From NCBI GenBank assembly GCA_963978905.1, contig OZ022259.1, forward strand, positions 13,144,001 through 13,208,000: DNA of 64,000 bases. The letters run 5' to 3'. This stretch comes from Trichostrongylus colubriformis. Taxonomy: Eukaryota > Nematoda > Chromadorea > Rhabditida > Trichostrongylidae. Position numbers and translations under genes: made by a program. The notes beneath the pieces are model-generated. The model saw only the letters and a list, made by a program, of their open reading frames with translations. It ran no database searches and was not told the DNA's origin. Shown one piece after another: positions 32,876 through 42,599 of the stretch (the first letter of the stretch is position 1; each line of letters opens with the position of its first letter).

Positions 32876-34308
32876 TCAAAACTTACAGAGGCCAAGGAAG
32901 GGCGCGAGGTCACGGGTAATGGCCACACATTCCTCTTTCCTGTTTATTTTAGGGTCTTTTGCTGTAATCCAAAATGCCTCCAGTGTTTTTCGCGCGGTGG
33001 TTTCGGGTTCGAGTGCCAGGATGGTGGCTGAGACTGCAAATTCGGTATCTCCATGGCACTGAACACGATGCATACCCAAGGGAGTCTGGGTCCTTGACCT
33101 CTTGAGACCCTCCAGGTGTTCCTTAACTCGCGTGCGGAGGGGACGCCCTGTTTCACCACATATTCACTGCCGCAGGCCTGGCAACGGATCAGATAGATTG
33201 CCCCCAGCTTCATGCAGTCACCCTTCTTGTTGAAGGGGCAGACGACACAATCAGGGGTGTCACACAAGCTGTCGTACAAGCGGTTTCGGACCAGCTGCCT
33301 CCTGAGGTTTTCTGGAGGTATCTCCACAATCCTGACATCCTGTTGTAGATCACATCTGTGCAAACTGGCCCTGATCGCTTTGCTCATTTCTTCAGAAATG
33401 AATGGCAAGAAAAAGGGCACTTTATCGATCGGTGCTCTTGCCGAATCTCGACAAGGTGTGTGGTACCCCCCGCGCTGCAAACCCGTGTAAGGGTACCCAT
33501 TGGATCGTGCAATGCTATGGGCCATGTTCAGCGATTCCTTTTTAAGTTCCGCATCCGAGGAGACTATAGTGGCAGTTCTGAACATACTGCCGACTACAGC
33601 CTGCTTCATTCTCACAGGGTGGGCCGAATGGTAGTGAATTAAGATATTTTTATTGCTGGGTTTCCGATACCATTTGGTCCTGAATGTTCCGTTCGAATGC
33701 TGAATTTGCACATTGAGAAATGGTAACCAGTTCTCTCTAGGCTTCTCTCTCGTGAAGTGTATACGATCAGCTTGATCATTCAAAAGGTCGAAACATGCGT
33801 CCATTTCTTGTTGGGTAGAGCACATAATAATGCAGTCGTCGATGTAACGCATGTATAGAACTGGCTTGCGATCTATCACCGGTCTCTCAACTTTGGCCAT
33901 GAAGGCTATGGCTAGCACTGGGGCTAGACGTTGGCCCATAGCCAAACCTCTAAGTTGTTTGTAGTACTCGCCCGACCACCTGAAGATCGAACACTTGAGG
34001 CACTCATCCAGCATGGACATTATCTGTGAAATTGAAAACCGATACAGGTTGAGAGTGCGCTCATGCTCGCACAGTAGATTGTATGTAGCCTCCAACGCTG
34101 CCTCATTTGACACATTGGTGTATAACGCCGTAACATCAAACGATTCCATGACGACTTCTTCTTGGAGACTGGTACTGGACAACTTATCAAGCAACATTTT
34201 AGTGTTGGTCAGGTGGGCGGGGATATACTTAAGGAGCTGTGATGGAAGGCTTAACAACAAACTAGCCAGAGTGTCTATCAATGCCAAGATTAAAAGAGAG
34301 TCGAACAT
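32876..34308 (-). pseudogene. Penelope-like retroelement: reverse transcriptase plus GIY-YIG endonuclease, frameshifted and 5'-truncated
   Basis: A 454-codon frame (34308 to 32944) starts inside the reverse transcriptase. Visible motifs in order: SFDVTALYTNV (~57-66), GLAMGQRLAPVLA (121-133), the catalytic YIDD (155-158), and thumb-region WLPFLNVQIQHSNGTF (~194-209). Then come paired cysteines (CVVC, ~350) and the GIY-YIG start GAIYLIRCQACGSEYV. A one-base frameshift just after that point (~33160) moves the rest (TPLGMHRVQCHGDTEF...ETTARKTLEAFWI...INRKEE, to ~32880) into another frame. RT joined to GIY-YIG is diagnostic of Penelope-like elements. The N-terminal part is missing, so it is inactive. 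Confidence 0.85.
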
Positions 34309-34325
34309 GGAACAGTTTTCACTGT

Positions 34326-34643
34326 ATTTTTGATTTTTGATAACTGCTGTTTATCGCCGCAGCTCGCGATGCGAAAGTTACTACAAGGATGCTGAGTTAA
34401 GGACAAAAGCTTCGCTTTCTCAAAAATATCAAAATCATTACTAAAGCTTTCAGCTTCATGGTTCGATGCCGATATTGGCCAACCGGCTCAACACGTTATA
34501 CGTGTGAGTGCTGATAAGCTATGGTAATATACCATTTAAAAGCAGAGTTGAGGTGAAGGTGGTGTCGGTAGTGTAATGAAGTGCGGGTTCGAGTCCCGTC
34601 CGGCACCGAAGCTTTTGCCCATAACTCAGCATCCTTGTAGTAA
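34326..34643. mobile_element. tRNA-like repeat family T, copy with 10-bp target duplication
   Basis: It is flanked by TTTTCACTGT at 34316-34325 and 34644-34653. Structure left to right: (TTTTTGAT)n, GCTGTTTATCGCCGCAGC, the inverted end module GTTACTACAAGGATGCTGAG, a linker with GGTTCGATGCCGATATTGG and CTCAACACGTTATACGTG, a tRNA-like block, then the mirror end module CATAACTCAGCATCCTTGTA. It sits right at the truncated 5' edge of the Penelope-like element. Confidence 0.8.
34562..34606 (+). tRNA. tRNA-like module lacking the anticodon arm
   Basis: GTGTCGGTAGTGTAATG joins directly to AAGTGCGGGTTCGAGTCCCG and CCGGCAC: acceptor stem, box A and box B remain, but the ~27 bases of the anticodon region are deleted. 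It cannot be a working tRNA. Confidence 0.45.
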
Positions 34644-34653
34644 TTTTCACTGT

Positions 34654-36140
34654 GTTTTTCGATCTTTATTTGCATTTTTGTTTTTTTTTCACTCCTTCTT
34701 CTTCATAATTTTTGATTCCTTATTTTGCTATTCCTTTCTTCCGAATAGTTCTTTGTGTATTCTTCATTTGATGCATTGCTATCAATCTTGTATTTTTCGC
34801 TCATACATTTTCTCTATCCTTTCTATTACTAACTTAATTTTTATATCTTTTCAGTATAGAGGCTTTTTACAACTTTTCTAGGCGTTTTTCTTTTCTTGGC
34901 TTCAGTCTACTTCTTTAATTGGTTTTTTCTAGTCTTTTTCTAATCTAGTCCTATCATCTAGTCTCTTCACAAATTTCATTACTAGTCTTCTTGATGTTGT
35001 TTTTCATATTTGATTACTTTGTTTCGTTTTATTTTTGTTTGCTCAATCTAATATTCTGTATATTTATTTATTTGAATATCGACGTTATTCTATTATGTTT
35101 TTTTTACACCTTCAATTAATCCTTTGGTTTTCTATTCACCTCAACTCACCGATGAGCCTCGGAAGTGAATAGAAAACAGAGTGGTTCGTATGGGTATAAA
35201 AGAGGCGAAACGAACCACTGACCAATTTGAATGATTTTCTTAAAACAACCTCTTAATTTTTTCTCCTTTTTATTTCTCAATAAATGATCGTTTCTCAATG
35301 TCATATAAACATTCAGCTCCAAATATTCGTTCATTGCCCTCAACGAAGAAATTTTTTATGGCAACTCTACCAGTCATCGATCTCCTGTAAGGCAATGTAC
35401 AATAGCCACATGAAGGAGTCCGAAGGAGCAAAAGTGTTGAAGACAACATCATGGACCCATTGTGGGAGTGCAATGAAGGAAATTTTTCTTGACTCAAATT
35501 AGGCGTTGCTCCCAAGCCAACACCATCACCATCCATTTTGATGAAGTCGAAGAGGTGACGACATTGGGTGAACGTTCCGATTTGGCTAGAAACACTAAAA
35601 GGTAGTTTGACCCATAAAGCATGAATATGGCACTCAATTGAGCGAAACAGCCTTGCGCTCGCGCTGCAACAATTCGAAGACTCATCTCATTTTTCGGAGC
35701 GCCTGTGGCGCGGGCTCCAGCCGCTTTGCACAAAGTGAGTATAGTGTTCGTGTTCTACGGATCAGATTACCTTCGAGTATAAGTTTATGGCCAAATCGGA
35801 ATGCTACGCAAAAAACTTCTCTTCCGCTCCATCAAGATTCGAGCTAGTGAGGTCGTTTGGGGTGAATAATGCCGAGTTAAGGTAAGCCATTTTTCATACA
35901 ATCTTCGCATTACGAAAGATCTCCTGGTTCTCACCACTTGGCTCTAGATTGTCATATCTGTTGTAACGTAAGAAAAGGGCAATAAAAGATGAACTAAGTG
36001 TGTATTATTGTAGAAGGCGTAGATTAGTCATGGGGGGATCAATATCCACCTCATACAGTTCCTCGATAATGTTTAGAGTTCTAGAGCGCAACAACGTCAG
36101 CGAGGCGGAAAGATGTGGTTGAATTCATCCGCGTCGTCTA
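34654..36140. other. Intergenic; T-rich tract, then unclassified
   Basis: 34654-35115 is strongly T-rich on the + strand. At 35125-35220 two stem-loops lie back to back (GGTTTTCTATTCAC/GTGAATAGAAAAC and GTGGTTCGT/ACGAACCAC) with GGGTATAAAAGAGGC between, which could be a TATA-type promoter for an unidentified + transcript. No gene downstream is convincing. Confidence 0.35.
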
Positions 36141-36145
36141 ACTAG

Positions 36146-36960
36146 GAGAGGGTTTCAACTTCCCATGGAACCTTTAATTGAGATTCAGATCAATCGATAG
36201 AGCTCCGAATACTGATTATAACTGTGAAAACCGAAATTGCTAGATGGCATTCTGAAGCGAGTTACGAGGGGTCAAAGTTTGCTTGTGATGCCTCACTGGT
36301 GAAGCACTTTGTCATCAGCACGGCCGTTGCTAAGCTAGCAGCGGCCACCGTGGCTCAACGATAGTGTTCCGGACCTGCAGGATAGGGGCTGAGGTTTGCT
36401 CCCCAACGGTGCAGTTTTTTGCATTTTGTGTTTCGTTTGTAGGCGAGGGTCAATGACTTCTCCTTTGTTCATTGTGCTTCCACCCAAAAGCCCGTGAATT
36501 TTTCCGAAATTAGGTCTAATTCTCGAATTGGATAGAAACTTGTCCCTTGGGGTAAGTTGACTCCCTGAACGTGAAAATGACACTGGTTTTGCACGAAAAG
36601 GACTGGCTCGCGCGCTATGGGCTTCCGAACGTAGTGTTCTTTATTCAGGTGAACTTGTAGACAATGGAGCACAAAATGCGAAAAAGTCTTTACCGGTTGG
36701 GAGCAAACCCTCAGCTCCTATCCTGCAGTTTCGGATCACTATCATTGAGCCACGGTGGCTGCTGCTAGCTTAGCAACGGCCGTTCTGATGACAAAGTGCC
36801 TCACCAGTGAGGCACCACAGGCAAACTTTGACCCTTCGTAACTCGCTTCAGAATGCCATTTAGCAATTTCGGTTTTCACAGTTATAATCAGTATTCGGAG
36901 CTCTATCGATCCATCTGGGTCTCAATTCAAAGTTCCATGGGAATTTGAAACCCTTACCTT
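36146..36960. mobile_element. Foldback element with ~290-bp inverted arms
   Basis: The left arm (36146-~36430) and right arm (~36655-36960) are inverted copies, from GGGTTTCAACTTCCCATGGA to its complement, around a ~225-bp centre. Each arm includes CCACCGTGGCTCAACGATAG...GCTGAGGTTTGCTCCC, which resembles box A and box B of a tRNA. In the left arm (36346-36411), CACCGT and ACGGTG can pair as an acceptor-like stem. No transposase is present. Confidence 0.65.
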
Positions 36961-37014
36961 GTAAGAGCTCTCCGGCCTGCCGAGCCTCGGGCTCGGCTAT
37001 TCTTCCATGATTTA

Positions 37015-37511
37015 CAGTAGCGCTCAAAAGTCTTCGGCGAAATGGTCTTTCACCCGGGTTTTTCACTTGTAACTTTTTTACAACTGCACCGATCTATGAG
37101 AAATTTTAGTATGTTGTACTTGGAGATACTATACTAAATATACTATTTTGCCGCTCAACGGTGTAAGTTACGTGGTTAAATGCAATTTTTTGTTTTTGGA
37201 GTGCCATCGCTATGCCGTCCCGCTATGCCGCTGTCACCAAAAGTCGTGGTTTTTCTACAGAGTATCGATGTTTTCTAAGGTTGCTAGTTTTATTTTTGTA
37301 AAGAAAGCCATTTGTCTTGACTAAGTCTTTTCCTTTTCTCCGATGGTTTTGTAGTAAATTTTTGTAAAAAAACATGGAAAGGGTCAAGCGGCACGCAAGT
37401 AGAAGGAAATGTTAGCAATAGGTTCAGGCAGCACATATTAAAATTTTTGGTTATGTAGAATAAAAGTTACGACAAAAAAAAGTTTTGGCCGAAGACTTTT
37501 AAGCACTACTG
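37015..37511. mobile_element. 510-bp-class Tc1-type MITE, copy 3
   Basis: CAGTAGCGCTCAAAAGTCTT at the left, AAGCACTACTG at the right, TA on both sides. 497 bp. Inserted just outside the right arm of the foldback element. Confidence 0.8.
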
Positions 37512-37860
37512 TATATTGTGTAGTATGTTCCTGTGTCTAGTAGACAAGTAAACGACTCCTGTTCTGCGCGTGTATGTGAACTGTCGAGGGGCCAGGTACA
37601 GACATCTGCTTTTCTGCACTAGGCACGTATTTGACTATATGAAACATTCAGAATGTACTCTTTTTTTGAGAAACGCTTCTTCACATACAAATCAGCACCC
37701 AAGCAGCAAATCTCTTTTTGAACAGTATTTCCAACAAAAGGCAAAAAAGCGTACCCAGCAATGACCTGAAGTGGTGACCTCTCCATCTTGAGTCCGACCA
37801 ACTGATCATGCGTACCAAATCACACCCACCCGGTGAGTTGCTCCGCGCAGATTGGTAAGG

Positions 37861-37910
37861 CTGCGTTCATATTTTGCGCACCGACGCCGTGCGCAAAGTA
37901 TGAACGGGCC
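37861..37910. mobile_element. MITE family B, ends-only copy
   Basis: CTGCGTTCATATTTTGCGCA, a few bases (CCGACGCC), then GTGCGCAAAGTATGAACGGG: only the two termini remain, making a ~50-bp hairpin. Confidence 0.65.
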
Positions 37911-38154
37911 TAAATGACATCTCAGGCTCTATCGCAGCCATGACCTTGACCTTTCAAAAGGCCACTTCGACCTACCATCCTCCCCTTGCGGCTCTTAAGC
38001 ACTCAACAGCAGCTCATGAGCTTGTGGTGCTCAACGCATGGGCGACCACATCCAATAGAGGCGGCCGTGCTGATGCTGGTTCTTTCACTTCCGACATATT
38101 AAGTGAGAGAATACCGCGCTTTTATGATAGTTACTGCAGGGGGACGGATGCGAA

Positions 38155-38400
38155 GTATTGACTGGTAGGGCGCAATCCGACTCTCATGGTTGGGGGATCG
38201 AAACTCCACCTTTCGGGGTTTGCGGGGCTTACGAATTGGTACCGGACTCGTCTGAGATGATAAAATCTCTGACTTGTCATTGGCTGAGCCCCGCAAGTCG
38301 TTATATAGGACAAACTGCATTCACCTGCCACCGAAAATCTGAATAAAACTATAATGCACGGCGCATCCCACAGAAGAGATTGATTAGCGCGAAGATCACA
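38155..38400. repeat. Dispersed repeat family F, copy 1
   Basis: GGCTGAGCCCCGCAAGTCGT...ATGCACGGCGCATCCCACAG is related to ~55135-55380 (GGCTAGCCCCGCGCAAGTC...GTGCATGGTGCATCCCAGA) and more weakly to ~56925-57110. Similarity is patchy and no class can be assigned. Confidence 0.4.
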
Positions 38401-39011
38401 TTCTTTTATCCTTTCACTAAAAAGTATAGCAGAAACAGTCGAAGAGCGGTAAGAAACATTTAAAAGGAAGCACGATAGCTGCCTGTTTCACGAGAAGGAA
38501 CGGTGTAGTAGAAGGATGAAGATGCGGAACCTGAGCTTCTTCGACCAGAGCAAGTGGTAGACTGCTCTCATCTTCTTGGAGCACCGAGCGCGCTCAGGGT
38601 CTTGACTTAGGGGACTCTGTCGCTCCTCGCCCAACACACATTCGTTTTCTTTGTTCGAAGCCAACAAAGCATTCAGAGCACTGCAAACAACTGCTTCTTA
38701 TCCTGGAATAGTGGTTCGCACGAAAATCTGGTTGCAACTTCGGCGAGCAGAAACTGCCCTGATTTCCAAAGAAGCGATTGCCATAACAGTACAACCCTGG
38801 ATGGTAGAATGGAGTGCGACATGGATAGAAGAATTTCCAGAAAACACTCCGAATCAATTATAAAAGTTTGTGGCTGTGATGCTGTATACGGCTTTAAGAT
38901 GTCTTGGTGTGGGAAATTTGAATTTCCAGTAAAAATATCGACAGCGGGTTTGAATCCAAGGAAGATCTCGAGGAAGCTGGCTAATTATTCCTTGTATTAT
39001 TGAATTTTTCA

Positions 39012-40490
39012 TTTACTTTTCGGGTCACTAACGTCTCAGTCAGTCTTCTTCAGATAACTCCCACATTCTCGCATTACAGAGAGCAGCACTTGCACGATCT
39101 TCAGGATCGATCCGATTTGACAAAAAATGCATGAATTCGTCAAAATCATTCGATCGTAATCGCGAAATTTCAAGACGAGGAAAATATAATAATAGTTTAC
39201 TGCACCGCTTCCTTTTCGTCCATATTTGCCTTCCGGTTCTTCAACAAAAAAATCCGATTTTATTATATTGGGTCATTTCATGATCTCCTTTTCGGGTCTC
39301 CAACGTCTCAGTCAGTCTTCTTCGGGTCACTCTCACATTCTCGCTTTACAGAGAGCCGCACTTGCACGGCCTCCAGAGTCGATCCGATTTGATAAGAAAT
39401 ACATGAATTCGTCGAAAACATTCTATCATAATCGCAAAATTTCAAGACGAGGAAGATATCCGCGAATAGGAATTAAAGTTGAATTTCATGCATGATTTAC
39501 TGCACCGCTTCCTTTTCGTTGATATTGGCCTTCCAGTTGTCCGATAAAAAAAATCCGATCTGATTATAATGGGTCATTCCATGCGTAACGTCTTCTTTTT
39601 CCAACGAAAATTTTTCCTATAAAATTACAGAGTTTTGCAGCATCTCATGTATCATTTGAAGGAGATTTTTCTGCTCTATAAAACAGCATACTCATTTTCT
39701 GTGATCGTCACAATGGGACCGATTTTCATGCTGCCGAAGTGGTTGGTTCGGCCGACAAAAATCGATCAAACCGGCAAGTGACTGAAACAGTATATTTTAT
39801 TCTAGGAAAATTAACCAATCGTGTGTTCCGTACTTAGCCCCAACCTCTTCTGCAAGTTCTACCGATTGATCGCTTGAGAAGTCGGGTCGCTCTTTTTCCA
39901 CATTTATTTTTTCCCCCACAATTCGATCATTTTTGGCAATTTCTTCAACAAGGCAAGAAAATTTGCTCAACCAGTCAGTTGAAAGAGTGATGAAACGTCA
40001 AGTACAGGTAATGAGGTAATGAGTAGGGACCGCGAAACATCACTGACCGGATTTTCTGAGTTTCTGTTGAAAAAATAAAATGCACAATAATGTCAACTGG
40101 GCCGCTATCACAGTTTTTGAGATTCAATATGTTCCCTAAGTAATGTCCTTTTTTTCGTTCAAATATTTTTCTTATAAAGTTACAAGTTTTCGTGCCATCT
40201 CATTGAATTATCGTCGAATTTGAAAGAGATTTTTCTGCTTTACAAAAATTGATGTTTAGTTTTTGAGTATTCTGGAATGGGGCCGATATTCTGGCTGGCG
40301 AGGAGGTAGGTCCAGTCGACAAAACTTGGCTGAACCGGCAATTAATTAAAACATCATATTTCACCAGGAAAATCAACCAGTCATGTGTCCCGTACCTAGC
40401 CCCGACCTCTTCTGCTTTCCAAAACTTGGTTGATCAGGAAGTCGCGTCGTTTTTTTCTAAATTCCTTTTTCCAAAAGAACTCACATTTAC
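39012..40490. repeat. Nested local tandem duplications
   Basis: A ~275-bp unit (GTCTCAGTCAGTCTTCTTC...GCACCGCTTCCTTTTCGT...ATTATATTGGGTCATT) occurs at ~39012-39275 and ~39290-39580. A second, longer unit (ATTTTTCCTATAAAATTACA...AACCGGCAAGTGACTGAAAC...CCCCAACCTCTTCTGC) occurs at ~39595-39890 and ~40140-40435. No coding capacity is evident. Confidence 0.6.
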
Positions 40491-40624
40491 TCAGAATGTG
40501 ATTTTTCCTTTTGAAACCCTTGCTAAGCATTGCTTTATAAATCATTCGGGAGGATTTTGCCTGCTCTATCAAAAATGTGTTTCGTTTCTGTCGTGACTGA
40601 TACTTCTATTCAATGCGCTTGAAG

Positions 40625-40890
40625 GTCTACCCCAACCTATTTTCCTTGTGATGGATCCGAACTGGAACGTGTGATAAGGTATTTTTTTTTTAAAACAGCT
40701 CAAATTTCTACACCGGGGTTACCCAATGCTTGTCGCCTCTGATCCCGGTTAAGTGCATTCTTTCAGACGACTTGGCAACAGCCTCTGCGTCGGCTATCCG
40801 ACGTACAAGAACAAGATCTCGTGGGGAGTCATTAATCAGCTAGTGGGCACGACATCGTCATCAATTTGCCACAATTACAGTGTTACATGA
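40625..40890 (+). CDS. Last two exons of an unidentified gene
   Basis: Exon 40625-40678 (STPTYFPCDGSELERVI, donor GTATTT) joins exon 40767-40890 (acceptor TTCTTTCAG) in phase 2, with the split codon reading Arg. The second exon has a strong C/G-third-base codon pattern: LGNSLCVGYPTYKNKISWGV, then INQLVGTTSSSICHNYSVT and TGA at 40888-40890. The 88-nt intron is a normal size. The acceptor of the upstream exon (TTGAAG) is weak. No domain is recognised; two Cys residues remain unpaired in what can be seen. Confidence 0.45.
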
Positions 40891-41160
40891 TTCTGTTGAA
40901 CATGTAACCTGCTTTTTTGCTTTCTGGTTTTCTTTCAATATCACTGCTGCTGATGGTGATCTTAAAGTGATTCAAAAGTGCATGCTGCACCCCCTTACAT
41001 GGCGGAGAAAAGCATTTCATTATACGCCCAGAAGACTCGAAGGCTGAAAGAGTCTATTCTATTGGCAAAAAAGAGTAGCTTTGCAACTAGAAAAGAAGGA
41101 AAAAATGGCTAACATTTGGAGACATGAGAAAGCATTTTTTCCCTGCAGCATTGTATGGAA

Positions 41161-41340
41161 GAACACAAAGGGTTGCCCACGGAAAAATGAGTTTTTTTAT
41201 TACCCATATATTTACATTGTGTACGCCTAATATGTATGAGTCGCATTCGAAGTTTCACGCGAAAAAGTGAGAATTCGGCTAAGATACAGCTCCCCAAATT
41301 CTCGTCGGGGAGGAGAGGGGGGAGGGGGGGGGGGCGAGGC
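41161..41340. mobile_element. Foldback MITE, family A, half copy
   Basis: It carries the left arm only (CCACGGAAAAATGAGTTTTT, TTACCCATATATTTACATTG, CACGCGAAAAAGTGAG, GCTAAGATACAGCTCCCC). The usual right arm is replaced by a G-run sequence at 41317-41337. Confidence 0.65.
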
Positions 41341-41344
41341 CTCT

Positions 41345-42210
41345 GAGTGATAATTTTGCCTTTGTATCCAGTAAGTCCATTCCTCCAATGAATTGCCCCA
41401 ACACTTGGTGTGTCAGCTAGAAGTCGGTACATATTGGCTCCCGTCTATGAACTTCGCGGATTACATTTGGTATTAAAAAATATTGCATCAGATATTGACA
41501 AGGACACCCAAATATCTGACACTCCGTGCCAAAACTGGACCTTTCATGGATTTTCCAAATAAAGCAATAAAAACGTTAGAACCGACATATGAGTCATTGT
41601 TAATGTGGACAAAGTTTAGTTCATTAATTAGTCGTAATAAAGATAGCATCGAAAATCCGGATGCACCACTCAAAGACGAGTGTTTGCATTTTTTCGACCG
41701 CCTCGGGCATTAAGGTCCATGCAACAGTCGCACGCGATTTGCGATCCGCGACTTTCTTCGGTGACTGAAGGCAAGAAGTTGAAAATCTAGAAAATTATGT
41801 GGCCGCCTTGGTTCCGTTGGTAATAAGGGAAAAGCAGCCTCTCATCGCAGCAACTTTCATTAACTTCAGGCATTGAAAGAACAAGCAAGTATGACTATCT
41901 CATATCTAACACATGAGCGAGCGGTCGCACAGCGGTCAGCTTCCGCGAAGTGAATTAGCTGCTCGCTTGTGAATATTTGCGAATGGGAAAGCTTGTGAAA
42001 TTGCTTCTATTTTAGAATATCAGGCTCCTCAGAAACTACAGGTCGATCAGACGACGAAAATTAGATCAATTAGGGAAGGCGAGAGCGAAAAGTGGTATTT
42101 GAAGTGCAATTAAAGCTTGTCCACTACAAAAAGATATGTCAAAAATGAAAAAAGTTCCTTGCAAAAGCTCGCCCACTCTGTGTTTATCGGCAATTGATGC
42201 AACAAGTTTC
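41345..42210. other. Intergenic, unclassified
   Basis: Overlapping frames at 41483-41713 lie on both strands. No domain or splice context was recognised. Confidence 0.3.
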
Positions 42211-42215
42211 TCAGA

Positions 42216-42262
42216 GAGTTATTTATTTATTTGTATGCGCCAGAAGACGCGCCAGAGAACAG
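42216..42262 (-). repeat. Retroposon 3' tail, copy 4
   Basis: On the minus strand: TTTTTCCTGTTCTCTGGCGC, GTCTTCTGGCGCATAC, AAATAAATAAATAA. An upstream minus-strand open frame (to 42577) could be element sequence, but I cannot match it to a known reverse transcriptase. Confidence 0.4.
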
Positions 42263-42599
42263 GAAAAAGAAAGATAAACCAGCGCAAAAAAGGTAGCAAA
42301 AATTAGCTAAAAACCCTTCCATAAAAGGATTATTCAGGACTCTTACCACTAGTATGACCTTTTCACGGCGTATTTGAGTGCAATGTGAAAAAGCCTGTCG
42401 TTCTTCACCGATACTGTGACCCAAAGGAACCACGAAAACTATATCTAACGGGAAAACAGATAAGATGATCTCTTCCTGCACAGTTGTTAGAAAAGCGCTG
42501 TGAATCCAAAACAGTGAATCCAGCCGTACCGCAGCTTCTATAGTCCCTACTCTTATGTAGCTATAAGAGTTCATCACCTTAGCTCAGAATGGCTAGAAC

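Noticed and set aside
32944..33110. C-terminal ~50 residues of the long reverse-transcriptase frame
   Set aside because: They lie after the frameshift in GIY-YIG; the conserved endonuclease sequence continues in another frame.
40699..40843. Alternative exon pair LKFLHRGYPMLVASDP / DLATASASAIRRTRTRSRG
   Set aside because: The phases match, but the intervening intron would be only 19 nt; the model using an 88-nt intron in another frame has better codon usage.
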